A DNA stretch of 64,000 nucleotides from Auanema rhodensis. Taxonomy: Eukaryota > Nematoda > Chromadorea > Rhabditida > Rhabditidae. A model generated the notes under the pieces. It was not told the origin of the DNA. It was given only the letters and a program-made list of their open reading frames with translations, and made no database searches. Both the position numbers and the translations under genes were made by a program. Where the stretch lies: contig OZ059896.1 in NCBI GenBank assembly GCA_964057225.1, forward strand, positions 5,890,001-5,954,000, written 5' to 3'. This document shows, piece by piece, positions 1 through 10,685 of the stretch (the stretch's first letter is position 1; each line of letters starts with the position of its first letter).

Positions 1-37
1 TCCATGTACACTCAAAATTGCTTCCAAAAACATTTTG

Positions 38-60
38 ACAAAAATTTTTTCGAAAAATTT
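38..60. repeat. A/T-tract block with TTTTTCGAAAAA palindrome
   Basis: Unit coordinates 38-60 read as an A5 run, a T6 run, CG, then A5 and T3. The centre is a perfect 12-bp palindrome, tttttcgaaaaa. Together with A and T runs at 14-17, 26-30 and 33-36 it gives runs of four to six A or T spaced roughly 6-14 bp apart, the kind of arrangement associated with intrinsic curvature. It is present in essentially every unit of both arrays; one exception is the monomer near 58386, where two substitutions alter it. Curvature itself is inferred, not measured. Confidence 0.7.
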
Positions 61-168
61 CAAAATAATTTAGTAAAAAGTAGATGTTTTTAGATTCCTT
101 TTTTCAAGGCAAAAACGATAGACAATGTTATTCAACGAAAAAATTAATTCTTCAGGGTGAAAATCGAG

Positions 169-190
169 GATATAAGTGTGAACTTATATC
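169..190. repeat. Short hairpin: 9-bp arms, 4-nt loop
   Basis: gatataagt (169-177) is the exact reverse complement of acttatatc (182-190), separated by gtga. In the common variant reading atagg one A becomes G, leaving a G-T mismatch (G-U in one of the two possible transcripts). The right arm overlaps a second inverted repeat, atatca-gt-tgatat (186-199), so the two foldings exclude each other. All eleven 343-bp monomers have lost coordinates 186-193 and so lack the right arm. Confidence 0.75.
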
Positions 191-203
191 AGTTGATATC
201 TCG

Positions 204-273
204 GTGCATTTTTAAGCTAGCGCAAATCTGATAACACAGATCGACGCAGCTTAAAAATCCGCATCGAATGCAC
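204..273. repeat. 70-bp dyad with nested stems
   Basis: The outer stem is gtgcatt (204-210) with aatgcac (267-273), 7 bp perfect. The inner stem is tttttaagct (209-218) with agcttaaaaa (248-257), 10 bp perfect, sharing two T residues with the outer stem. Further in, gcg (220-222) faces cgc (245-247) after one bulged A, and atctg (226-230) faces cagat (237-241) around a six-base loop. The loop alternates between ataaca and atagta while its stem stays intact. The region is kept in almost all units. Dyads of this kind have been proposed to mark centromeric satellites that lack CENP-B boxes; that role here is inference. Confidence 0.75.
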
Positions 274-1755
274 TATACTACATTGAGAAACGCTTAATAC
301 AAAAATTAGTTATGATCGTTTGAAAAATGATGCATTAGTGTATGTTGAGTTTCCATGTACACTCAAAATTGCTTCCAAAAACATTTTGACAAAAATTTTT
401 TCGAAAAATTTCAAAATAATTTAGCAAAAAGTAGATGTTTTTAGATTCCTTTTTTCAAGGCAAAAACGATGGACAATGTTATTCAACGAAAAAATTAATT
501 CTTCAGGGTGAAAATCGAGGATATAGGTGTGAACTTATATCAGTTGATATCTCGGTGCATTTTCAAGCTAGCGCAAATCTGATAGTACAGATCGACGCAG
601 CTTAAAAATCCGCATCGAATGCACTATACTACATTGAGAAACGCTTAATACAAAAATTAGTTATGATCGTTTGAAAAATGATGCATTAGTGTATGTTGGG
701 TTTCCATGTACACTCAACATTGCTTCCAAAAACATTTTGACAAAAATTTTTTCGAAAAATTTCAAAATAATTTAGCAAAAAGTAGATGTTTTTAGATTCC
801 TTTTTTCAAGGCAAAAACGATGGACAATGTTATTCAACGAAAAAATTGATTCTTCAAGGTGAAAATCGAGGATATAGGTGTGAACTTATATCAGTTGATA
901 TCTCGGTGCATTTTTAAGCTAGCGCAAATCTGATAACACAGATCGACGCAGCTTAAAAATCCGCATCGAATGCACTATACTACATTGAGAAACGCTTAAT
1001 ACAAAAATTAGTTATGATCGTTTGAAAAATGATGCATTAGTGTATGTTGAGTTTCCATGTACACTCAAAATTGCTTCCAAAAACATTTTGACAAAAATTT
1101 TTTCGAAAAATTTCAGAATAATTTAGCAAAAAGTAGATGTTTTTAGATTCCTTTTTTCAAGGCAAAAACGATGGACAATGTCATTCAACGAAAAAATTAA
1201 TTCTTCAGGGTGAAAATCGAGGATATAGGTGTGAACTTATATCAGTTGATATCTCGGTGCATTTTCAAGCTAGCGCAAATCTGATAACACAGATCGACGC
1301 AGCTTAAAAATCCGCATCGAATGCACTATACTACATTGAGAAAAGCTAAATACAAAAATTAGTTATGATCGTTTGAAAAATGATGCATTAGTGTATGTTG
1401 AGTTTCCATGTACACTCAAAATTGCTTCCAAAAACATTTTGACAAAAATTTTTTCGAAAAATTTCAAAATAATTTAGTAAAAAGTAGATGTTTTTAGATT
1501 CCTTTTTTCAAGGCAAAAACGATAGACAATGTTATTCAACGAAAAAATTAATTCTTCAGGGTGAAAATCGAGGATATAAGTGTGAACTTATATCAGTTGA
1601 TATCTCGGTGCATTTTTAAGCTAGCGCAAATCTGATAACACAGATCGACGCAGCTTAAAAATCCGCATCGAATGCACTATACTACATTGAGAAAAGCTAA
1701 ATACAAAAATTAGTTATGATCGTTTGGAAAATGATGCATTAGTGTATGTTGAGTT

Positions 1756-2098
1756 TCCATGTACACTCAAAATTTCTTCCAAAAACATTTTGACAAAAAT
1801 TTTTTCGAAAAATTTCAAAATAATTTAGCAAAAAGTAGATGTTTTTAGATTTCTTTTTTCAAGGCAAAAACGATGGACAATGTTATTCAACGAAAAAATT
1901 AATTCTTCAGGGTGAAAATCGAGGATATAGGTGTGAACTTTGATATCTCGGTGCAATGTCAAGCTAGCGCAAATCTGATAGTACAGATCGACGCAGCTTA
2001 AAAATCCGCATCGATTGCACTATACTACATTGAGAAAAGCTAAATACAAAAATTAGTTATGATCGTTTGGAAAATGATGCATTAGTGTATGTTGAGTT
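1756..2098 (+). repeat. 343-bp monomer variant, copy 1
   Basis: This unit lacks eight bases (coordinates 186-193), giving gaactttgatatc where others read gaacttatatcagttg. It also carries caatgtcaag in place of catttttaag, and gattgcac in place of gaatgcac. The last two changes are partners: gtgcaat at 1951-1957 still pairs perfectly with attgcac at 2014-2020. All eleven 343-bp units share the full set, so they descend from one founder. Confidence 0.95.
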
Positions 2099-2449
2099 TC
2101 CATGTACACTCAAAATTTCTTCCAAAAACATTTTGACAAAAATTTTTTCGAAAAATTTCAAAATAATTTAGCAAAAAGTAGATGTTTTTAGATTTCTTTT
2201 TTCAAGGCAAAAACGATGGACAATGTTATTCAACGAAAAAATTAATTCTTCAGGGTGAAAATCGAGGATATAAGTGTGAACTTATATCAGTTGATATCTC
2301 GGTGCATTTTTAAGCTAGCGCAAATCTGATAACACAGATCGACGCAGCTTAAAAATCCGCATCGAATGCACTATACTACATTGAGAAAAGCTAAATACAA
2401 AAATTAGTTATGATCGTTTGGAAAATGATGCATTAGTGTATGTTGAGTT

Positions 2450-2792
2450 TCCATGTACACTCAAAATTTCTTCCAAAAACATTTTGACAAAAATTTTTTC
2501 GAAAAATTTCAAAATAATTTAGCAAAAAGTAGATGTTTTTAGATTTCTTTTTTCAAGGCAAAAACGATGGACAATGTTATTCAACGAAAAAATTAATTCT
2601 TCAGGGTGAAAATCGAGGATATAGGTGTGAACTTTGATATCTCGGTGCAATGTCAAGCTAGCGCAAATCTGATAGTACAGATCGACGCAGCTTAAAAATC
2701 CGCATCGATTGCACTATACTACATTGAGAAAAGCTAAATACAAAAATTAGTTATGATCGTTTGGAAAATGATGCATTAGTGTATGTTGAGTT
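2450..2792 (+). repeat. 343-bp monomer variant, copy 2
   Basis: Same 8-bp deletion and paired substitutions as the copy at 1756. It lies 694 bp downstream of that copy as the first half of a duplicated 343+351 pair. It is preceded by a unit of the caaaatttc class, unlike the copies further along, which follow caaaattgc units. Confidence 0.95.
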
Positions 2793-3143
2793 TCCATGTA
2801 CACTCAAAATTTCTTCCAAAAACATTTTGACAAAAATTTTTTCGAAAAATTTCAAAATAATTTAGCAAAAAGTAGATGTTTTTAGATTTCTTTTTTCAAG
2901 GCAAAAACGATGGACAATGTTATTCAACGAAAAAATTAATTCTTCAGGGTGAAAATCGAGGATATAGGTGTGAACTTATATCAGTTGATATCTCGGTGCA
3001 TTTTCAAGCTAGCGCAAATCTGATAGTACAGATCGACGCAGCTTAAAAATCCGCATCGAATGCACTATATTACATTGAGAAAAGCTAAATACAAAAATTA
3101 GTTATGATCGTTTGGAAAATGATGCATTAGTGTATGTTGAGTT

Positions 3144-4898
3144 TCCATGTACACTCAAAATTTCTTCCAAAAACATTTTGACAAAAATTTTTTCGAAAAA
3201 TTTCAAAATAATTTAGCAAAAAGTAGATGTTTTTAGATTTCTTTTTTCAAGGCAAAAACGATGGACAATGTTATTCAACGAAAAAATTAATTCTTCAGGG
3301 TGAAAATCGAGGATATAAGTGTGAACTTATATCAGTTGATATCTCGGTGCATTTTTAAGCTAGCGCAAATCTGATAACACAGATCGACGCAGCTTAAAAA
3401 TCCGCATCGAATGCACTATATTCCATTGAGAAAAGCTAAATACAAAAATTAGTTATGATCGTTAGAAAAATGATGCATTAGTGTATGTTGAGTTTCCATG
3501 TACACTCAACATTGCTTCCAAAAACATTTTGACAAAAATTTTTTCGAAAAATTTCAAAATAATTTAGCAAAAAGTAGATGTTTTTAGATTCCTTTTTTCA
3601 AGGCAAAAACGATGGACAATGTTATTCAACGAAAAAATTAATTCTTCAGGGTGAAAATCGAGGATATAAGTGTGAACTTATATCAGTTGATATCTCGGTG
3701 CATTTTTAAGCTAGCGCAAATCTGATAACACAGATCGACGCAGCTTAAAAATCCGCATCGAATGCACTATATTCCATTGAGAAAAGCTAAATACAAAAAT
3801 TAGTTATGATCGTTAGAAAAATGATGCATTAGTGTATGTTGAGTTTCCATGTACACTCAACATTGCTTCCAAAAACATTTTGACAAAAATTTTTTCGAAA
3901 AATTTCCAAATAATTTAGCAAAAAGTAGATGTTTTTAGATTCCTTTTTTCAAGGCAAAAACGATGGACAATGTTATTCAACGAAAAAATTAATTCTTCAG
4001 GGTGAAAATCGAGGATATAAGTGTGAACTTATATCAGTTGATATCTCGGTGCATTTTTAAGCTAGCGCAAATCTGATAACACAGATCGACGCAGCTTAAA
4101 AATCCGCATCGAATGCACTATATTCCATTGAGAAAAGCTAAATACAAAAATTAGTTATGATCGTTAGAAAAATGATGCATTAGTGTATGTTGAGTTTCCA
4201 TGTACACTCAACATTGCTTCCAAAAACATTTTGACAAAAATTTTTTCGAAAAATTTCAAAATAATTTAGCAAAAAGTAGATGTTTTTAGATTCCTTTTTT
4301 CAAGGCAAAAACGATGGACAATGTTATTCAACGAAAAAATTGATTCTTCAAGGTGAAAATCGAGGATATAGGTGTGAACTTATATCAGTTGATATCTCGG
4401 TGCATTGTCAAGCTAGCGCAAATCTGATAGTACAGATCGACGCAGCTTAAAAATCCGCATCGAATGCACTATACTACATTGAGAAAAGCTAAATACAAAA
4501 ATTAGTTATGATCGTTTGAAAAATGATGCATTAGTGTATGTTGAGTTTCCATGTACACTCAACATTGCTTCCAAAAACATTTTGACAAAAATTTTTTCGA
4601 AAAATTTCAAAATAATTTAGTAAAAAGTAGATGTTTTTAGATTCCTTTTTTCAAGGCAAAAACGATAGACAATGTTATTCAACGAAAAAATTAATTCTTC
4701 AGGGTGAAAATCGAGGATATAAGTGTGAACTTATATCAGTTGATATCTCGGTGCATTTTTAAGCTAGCGCAAATCTGATAACACAGATCGACGCAGCTTA
4801 AAAATCCGCATTGAATGCACTATACTACATTGAGAAACGCTTAATACAAAAATTAGTTATGATCGTTTGAAAAATGATGCATTAGTGTATGTTGAGTT
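3144..4898 (+). repeat. C-type monomer series (3.1-4.9 kb)
   Basis: Five units in a set order: a caaaatttc unit ending ttagaa, two caacattgc units ending ttagaa (the second reads ttccaaataa at the coordinate-62 site), a caacattgc unit with cattgtcaag and agtac, and a caacattgc unit with taaaaagtag, gatagac and gcattgaatgc. Closely related ordered series recur at 34861-36615, 45024-47128, 47823-49927 and 59746-60798, which makes this the most widely dispersed ordered block in the array. Confidence 0.75.
3485..3512. repeat. Unit-boundary inverted repeat (C-type monomers)
   Basis: atgttgag (3485-3492) is the reverse complement of ctcaacat (3505-3512) across a 12-base loop, straddling the unit boundary. 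Monomers of the caacattgc class have the full 8-bp arms. Monomers of the caaaattgc and caaaatttc classes keep only ttgag/ctcaa (5 bp). This is one example of a feature repeated at each C-type boundary. Confidence 0.6.
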
Positions 4899-5510
4899 TC
4901 CATGTACACTCAAAATTGCTTCCAAAAACATTTTGACAAAAATTTTTTCGAAAAATTTCAGAATAATTTAGCAAAAAGTAGATGTTTTTAGATTCCTTTT
5001 TTCAAGGCAAAAACGATGGACAATGTCATTCAACGAAAAAATTAATTCTTCAGGGTGAAAATCGAGGATATAGGTGTGAACTTATATCAGTTGATATCTC
5101 GGTGCATTTTTAAGCTAGCGCAAATCTGATAACACAGATCGACGCAGCTTAAAAATCCGCATCGAATGCACTATATTCCATTGAGAAAAGCTAAATACAA
5201 AAATTTTTTCGAAAAATTTCAAAATAATTTAGCAAAAAGTAGATGTTTTTAGATTCCTTTTTTCAAGGCAAAAACGATAGACAATGTTATTCAACGAAAA
5301 AATTAATTCTTCAGGGTGAAAATCGAGGATATAAGTGTGAACTTATATCAGTTGATATCTCGGTGCATTTTTAAGCTAGCGCAAATCTGATAACATAGAT
5401 CTACGCAGCTTAAAAATCCGCATCGAATGCACTATACTACATTGAGAAACGCTTAATACAAAAATTAGTTATGATCGTTTGAAAAATGATGCATTAGTGT
5501 ATGTTGAGTT
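4899..5510 (+). repeat. Fused monomer pair with 90-bp deletion, copy 1
   Basis: Two units total 612 bp instead of 702. After gctaaat the sequence acaaaaatt (5197-5205) leads straight into ttttcgaaaa, skipping coordinates 308-351 of one unit and 1-46 of the next. The same acaaaaatt motif occurs at coordinates 299-307 and 38-46, so the deletion is explained by recombination or slippage across this 9-bp direct repeat. The deletion removes the unit-boundary inverted repeat. Downstream the unit has the private marker tagatctacg at 5396. Confidence 0.93.
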
Positions 5511-8500
5511 TCCATGTACACTCAAAATTGCTTCCAAAAACATTTTGACAAAAATTTTTTCGAAAAATTTCAGAATAATTTAGCAAAAAGTAGATGTTTT
5601 TAGATTCCTTTTTTCAAGGCAAAAACGATGGACAATGTTATTCAACGAAAAAATTGATTCTTCAAGGTGAAAATCGAGGATATAGGTGTGAACTTATATC
5701 AGTTGATATCTCGGTGCATTTTTAAGCTAGCGCAAATCTGATAACACAGATCGACGCAGCTTAAAAATCCGCATCGAATGCACTATACTACATTGAGAAA
5801 AGCTAAATACAAAAATTAGTTATGATCGTTTGAAAAATGATGCATTAGTGTATGTTGAGTTTCCATGTACACTCAAAATTGCTTCCAAAAACATTTTGAC
5901 AAAAATTTTTTCGAAAAATTTCAGAATAATTTAGCAAAAAGTAGATGTTTTTAGATTCCTTTTTTCAAGGCAAAAACGATGGACAATGTTATTCAACGAA
6001 AAAATTAATTCTTCAGGGTGAAAATCGAGGATATAGGTGTGAACTTATATCAGTTGATTTCTCGGTGCATTTTCAAGCTAGCGCAAATCTGATAGTACAG
6101 ATCGACGCAGCTTAAAAATCCGCATCGAATGCACTATACTACATTGAGAAACGCTTAATACAAAAATTAGTTATGATCGTTTGAAAAATGATGCATTAGT
6201 GTATGTTGAGTTTCCATGTACACTCAAAATTGCTTCCAAAAACATTTTGACAAAAATTTTTTCGAAAAATTTCAGAATAATTTAGCAAAAAGTAGATGTT
6301 TTTAGATTCCTTTTTTCAAGGCAAAAACGATGGACAATGTCATTCAACGAAAAAATTAATTCTTCAGGGTGAAAATCGAGGATATAGGTGTGAACTTATA
6401 TCAGTTGATATCTCGGTGCATTTTTAAGCTAGCGCAAATCTGATAACACAGATCGACGCAGCTTAAAAATCCGCATCGAATGCACTATACTACATTGAGA
6501 AAAGCTAAATACAAAAATTAGTTATGATCGTTTGAAAAATGATGCATTAGTGTATGTTGAGTTTCCATGTACACTCAAAATTGCTTCCAAAAACATTTTG
6601 ACAAAAATTTTTTCGAAAAATTTCAGAATAATTTAGCAAAAAGTAGATGTTTTTAGATTCCTTTTTTCAAGGCAAAAACGATGGACAATGTTATTCAACG
6701 AAAAAATTAATTCTTCAGGGTGAAAATCGAGGATATAGGTGTGAACTTATATCAGTTGATTTCTCGGTGCATTTTCAAGCTAGCGCAAATCTGATAGTAC
6801 AGATCGACGCAGCTTAAAAATCCGCATCGAATGCACTATACTACATTGAGAAACGCTTAATACAAAAATTAGTTATGATCGTTTGAAAAATGATGCATTA
6901 GTGTATGTTGAGTTTCCATGTACACTCAAAATTGCTTCCAAAAACATTTTGACAAAAATTTTTTCGAAAAATTTCAGAATAATTTAGCAAAAAGTAGATG
7001 TTTTTAGATTCCTTTTTTCAAGGCAAAAACGATGGACAATGTCATTCAACGAAAAAATTAATTCTTCAGGGTGAAAATCGAGGATATAGGTGTGAACTTA
7101 TATCAGTTGATATCTCGGTGCATTTTTAAGCTAGCGCAAATCTGATAACACAGATCGACGCAGCTTAAAAATCCGCATCGAATGCACTATACTACATTGA
7201 GAAACGCTAAATACAAAAATTTTTTCGAAAAATTTCAAAATAATTTAGCAAAAAGTAGATGTTTTTAGATTCCTTTTTTCAAGGCAAAAACGATAGACAA
7301 TGTTATTCAACGAAAAAATTAATTCTTCAGGGTGAAAATCGAGGATATAAGTGTGAACTTATATCAGTTGATATCTCGGTGCATTTTTAAGCTAGCGCAA
7401 ATCTGATAACATAGATCTACGCAGCTTAAAAATCCGCATCGAATGCACTATACTACATTGAGAAACGCTTAATACAAAAATTAGTTATGATCGTTTGAAA
7501 AATGATGCATTAGTGTATGTTGAGTTTCCATGTACACTCAAAATTGCTTCCAAAAACATTTTGACAAAAATTTTTTCGAAAAATTTCAGAATAATTTAGC
7601 AAAAAGTAGATGTTTTTAGATTCCTTTTTTCAAGGCAAAAACGATGGACAATGTTATTCAACGAAAAAATTGATTCTTCAAGGTGAAAATCGAGGATATA
7701 GGTGTGAACTTATATCAGTTGATATCTCGGTGCATTTTTAAGCTAGCGCAAATCTGATAACACAGATCGACGCAGCTTAAAAATCCGCATCGAATGCACT
7801 ATACTACATTGAGAAAAGCTAAATACAAAAATTAGTTATGATCGTTTGAAAAATGATGCATTAGTGTATGTTGAGTTTCCATGTACACTCAAAATTGCTT
7901 CCAAAAACATTTTGACAAAAATTTTTTCGAAAAATTTCAGAATAATTTAGCAAAAAGTAGATGTTTTTAGATTCCTTTTTTCAAGGCAAAAACGATGGAC
8001 AATGTTATTCAACGAAAAAATTAATTCTTCAGGGTGAAAATCGAGGATATAGGTGTGAACTTATATCAGTTGATTTCTCGGTGCATTTTCAAGCTAGCGC
8101 AAATCTGATAGTACAGATCGACGCAGCTTAAAAATCCGCATCGAATGCACTATACTACATTGAGAAACGCTTAATACAAAAATTAGTTATGATCGTTTGA
8201 AAAATGATGCATTAGTGTATGTTGAGTTTCCATGTACACTCAAAATTGCTTCCAAAAACATTTTGACAAAAATTTTTTCGAAAAATTTCAGAATAATTTA
8301 GCAAAAAGTAGATGTTTTTAGATTCCTTTTTTCAAGGCAAAAACGATGGACAATGTCATTCAACGAAAAAATTAATTCTTCAGGGTGAAAATCGAGGATA
8401 TAGGTGTGAACTTATATCAGTTGATATCTCGGTGCATTTTTAAGCTAGCGCAAATCTGATAACACAGATCGACGCAGCTTAAAAATCCGCATCGAATGCA

Positions 8501-9237
8501 CTATACTACATTGAGAAAAGCTAAATACAAAAATTAGTTATGATCGTTTGAAAAATGATGCATTAGTGTATGTTGAGTTTCCATGTACACTCAAAATTGC
8601 TTCCAAAAACATTTTGACAAAAATTTTTTCGAAAAATTTCAGAATAATTTAGCAAAAAGTAGATGTTTTTAGATTCCTTTTTTCAAGGCAAAAACGATGG
8701 ACAATGTTATTCAACGAAAAAATTAATTCTTCAGGGTGAAAATCGAGGATATAGGTGTGAACTTATATCAGTTGATTTCTCGGTGCATTTTCAAGCTAGC
8801 GCAAATCTGATAGTACAGATCGACGCAGCTTAAAAATCCGCATCGAATGCACTATACTACATTGAGAAACGCTTAATACAAAAATTAGTTATGATCGTTT
8901 GAAAAATGATGCATTAGTGTATGTTGAGTTTCCATGTACACTCAAAATTGCTTCCAAAAACATTTTGACAAAAATTTTTTCGAAAAATTTCAGAATAATT
9001 TAGCAAAAAGTAGATGTTTTTAGATTCCTTTTTTCAAGGCAAAAACGATGGACAATGTCATTCAACGAAAAAATTAATTCTTCAGGGTGAAAATCGAGGA
9101 TATAGGTGTGAACTTATATCAGTTGATATCTCGGTGCATTTTTAAGCTAGCGCAAATCTGATAACACAGATCGACGCAGCTTAAAAATCCGCATCGAATG
9201 CACTATACTACATTGAGAAACGCTTAATACAAAAATT
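5206..9237 (+). repeat. 6-mer higher-order repeat, 2016 bp x 2
   Basis: Copies are 5206-7221 and 7222-9237. Each has a shortened first unit (gatagac, tagatctacg), then units in the order ttgattc/caagg; gatttc/agtac; gtcatt/aacac; gatttc/agtac; gtcatt/aacac. The period is 6 x 351 minus 90. The last four units of each copy are themselves two near-identical 702-bp pairs, so a 2-mer lies inside the 6-mer. No third shortened unit follows 9237. Confidence 0.88.
6915..7526 (+). repeat. Fused monomer pair with 90-bp deletion, copy 2
   Basis: Same 90-bp deletion, joined at acaaaaatt (7213-7221), exactly 2016 bp after the first. The marker tagatctacg recurs at 7412, also 2016 bp away. It differs from copy 1 upstream of the joint (tactac and acgctaaat rather than tattcc and aagctaaat), so the upstream flank is a different unit type. 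It was therefore copied as part of the 6-mer repeat rather than formed independently. Confidence 0.93.
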
Positions 9238-9281
9238 AGTTATGATCGTTTGAAAAATGATGCATTAGTGTATGTTGAGTT

Positions 9282-10685
9282 TCCATGTACACTCAAAATT
9301 GCTTCCAAAAACATTTTGACAAAAATTTTTTCGAAAAATTTCAGAATAATTTAGCAAAAAGTAGATGTTTTTAGATTCCTTTTTTCAAGGCAAAAACGAT
9401 GGACAATGTTATTCAACGAAAAAATTAATTCTTCAGGGTGAAAATCGAGGATATAGGTGTGAACTTATATCAGTTGATTTCTCGGTGCATTTTCAAGCTA
9501 GCGCAAATCTGATAGTACAGATCGACGCAGCTTAAAAATCCGCATCGAATGCACTATACTACATTGAGAAACGCTTAATACAAAAATTAGTTATGATCGT
9601 TTGAAAAATGATGCATTAGTGTATGTTGAGTTTCCATGTACACTCAAAATTGCTTCCAAAAACATTTTGACAAAAATTTTTTCGAAAAATTTCAGAATAA
9701 TTTAGCAAAAAGTAGATGTTTTTAGATTCCTTTTTTCAAGGCAAAAACGATGGACAATGTTATTCAACGAAAAAATTGATTCTTCAGGGTGAAAATCGAG
9801 GATATAGGTGTGAACTTATATCAGTTGATATCTCGGTGCATTTTTAAGCTAGCGCAAATCTGATAACACAGATCGACGCAGCTTAAAAATCCGCATCGAA
9901 TGCACTATACTACATTGAGAAACGCTTAATACAAAAATTAGTTATGATCGTTTGAAAAATGATGCATTAGTGTATGTTGAGTTTCCATGTACACTCAAAA
10001 TTGCTTCCAAAAACATTTTGACAAAAATTTTTTCGAAAAATTTCAGAATAATTTAGCAAAAAGTAGATGTTTTTAGATTCCTTTTTTCAAGGCAAAAACG
10101 ATGGACAATGTTATTCAACGAAAAAATTAATTCTTCAGGGTGAAAATCGAGGATATAGGTGTGAACTTATATCAGTTGATTTCTCGGTGCATTTTCAAGC
10201 TAGCGCAAATCTGATAGTACAGATCGACGCAGCTTAAAAATCCGCATCGAATGCACTATACTACATTGAGAAACGCTTAATACAAAAATTAGTTATGATC
10301 GTTTGAAAAATGATGCATTAGTGTATGTTGAGTTTCCATGTACACTCAAAATTGCTTCCAAAAACATTTTGACAAAAATTTTTTCGAAAAATTTCAGAAT
10401 AATTTAGCAAAAAGTAGATGTTTTTAGATTCCTTTTTTCAAGGCAAAAACGATGGACAATGTTATTCAACGAAAAAATTGATTCTTCAGGGTGAAAATCG
10501 AGGATATAGGTGTGAACTTATATCAGTTGATATCTCGGTGCATTTTTAAGCTAGCGCAAATCTGATAACACAGATCGACGCAGCTTAAAAATCCGCATCG
10601 AATGCACTATACTACATTGAGAAACGCTTAATACAAAAATTAGTTATGATCGTTTGAAAAATGATGCATTAGTGTATGTTGAGTT
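9282..10685 (+). repeat. 2-mer higher-order repeat, 702 bp x 2
   Basis: Copies at 9282-9983 and 9984-10685 alternate a ttaattc/gatttc/ttttcaag/agtac unit with a ttgattc/aggg/tttttaag/aacac unit. From 10686 to 13140 seven more units of the same cagaata subfamily follow in less regular order, including the 350-bp unit at 12441. Confidence 0.8.

Larger units (their letters stand above)
1..351 (+). repeat. 351-bp monomer, reference copy for unit coordinates
   Basis: I use this copy to define unit coordinates 1-351. Layout: 1-60 is rich in A and T tracts; 84-86 is an ATG that opens a 43-codon chance frame; 169-190 and 204-273 are inverted repeats; 201-250 is the most GC-rich part; 299-307 (acaaaaatt) repeats the motif at 38-46. 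The main variable sites across the array are 15-19 (caaaattgc, caacattgc or caaaatttc), 62-74 (caaaata, cagaata or caaatta), 94-95, 119 (gatagac or gatggac), 129 (gttatt or gtcatt), 146 (ttaattc or ttgattc), 155, 175 (ataag or atagg), 197 (gatatc or gatttc), 209-213, 233-235 (aaca or agta), 277-280 (tactac, tattcc or tattac), 290-295, and near 321 (tttgaa, tttgga or ttagaa). Combinations of these define the higher-order repeats listed below. Confidence 0.95.
1756..3143 (+). repeat. 2-mer higher-order repeat, 694 bp x 2
   Basis: The pair at 1756-2449 (343-bp unit plus 351-bp unit) is repeated at 2450-3143. All four units are of the caaaatttc/gatttc class and end in tttggaaaa. The second 351-bp unit differs from the first in reading atagg, ttttcaag, agtac and tattac, so the duplication has since diverged or was patched by exchange. 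Confidence 0.8.

Noticed and set aside
46-67. CENP-B box-like match around ttcgaaaaatttca
   Set aside because: It matches the TTCG and central A but only one base of the CGGG half, about six of nine core positions, which an AT-rich repeat reaches easily by chance.
169-199. TATA-like promoter (gatataagtg, tatatc) in each unit
   Set aside because: AT-rich sequence gives such matches by chance, and no initiator, downstream gene or other promoter element supports it.
84-215. An ATG-started frame of 43 codons recurring in every unit (56 codons where the T run reads ttttc)
   Set aside because: It is short, has no start context or family resemblance I recognise, ends at different stops in different subtypes and is broken by the 343-bp deletion. 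A frame that repeats is expected when the period is a multiple of 3.
1-351. The 351-bp unit as an old dimer of a 175-bp unit
   Set aside because: The halves show no alignment by eye beyond A/T tracts and the acaaaaatt motif, and neither half resembles the 176-bp satellite.
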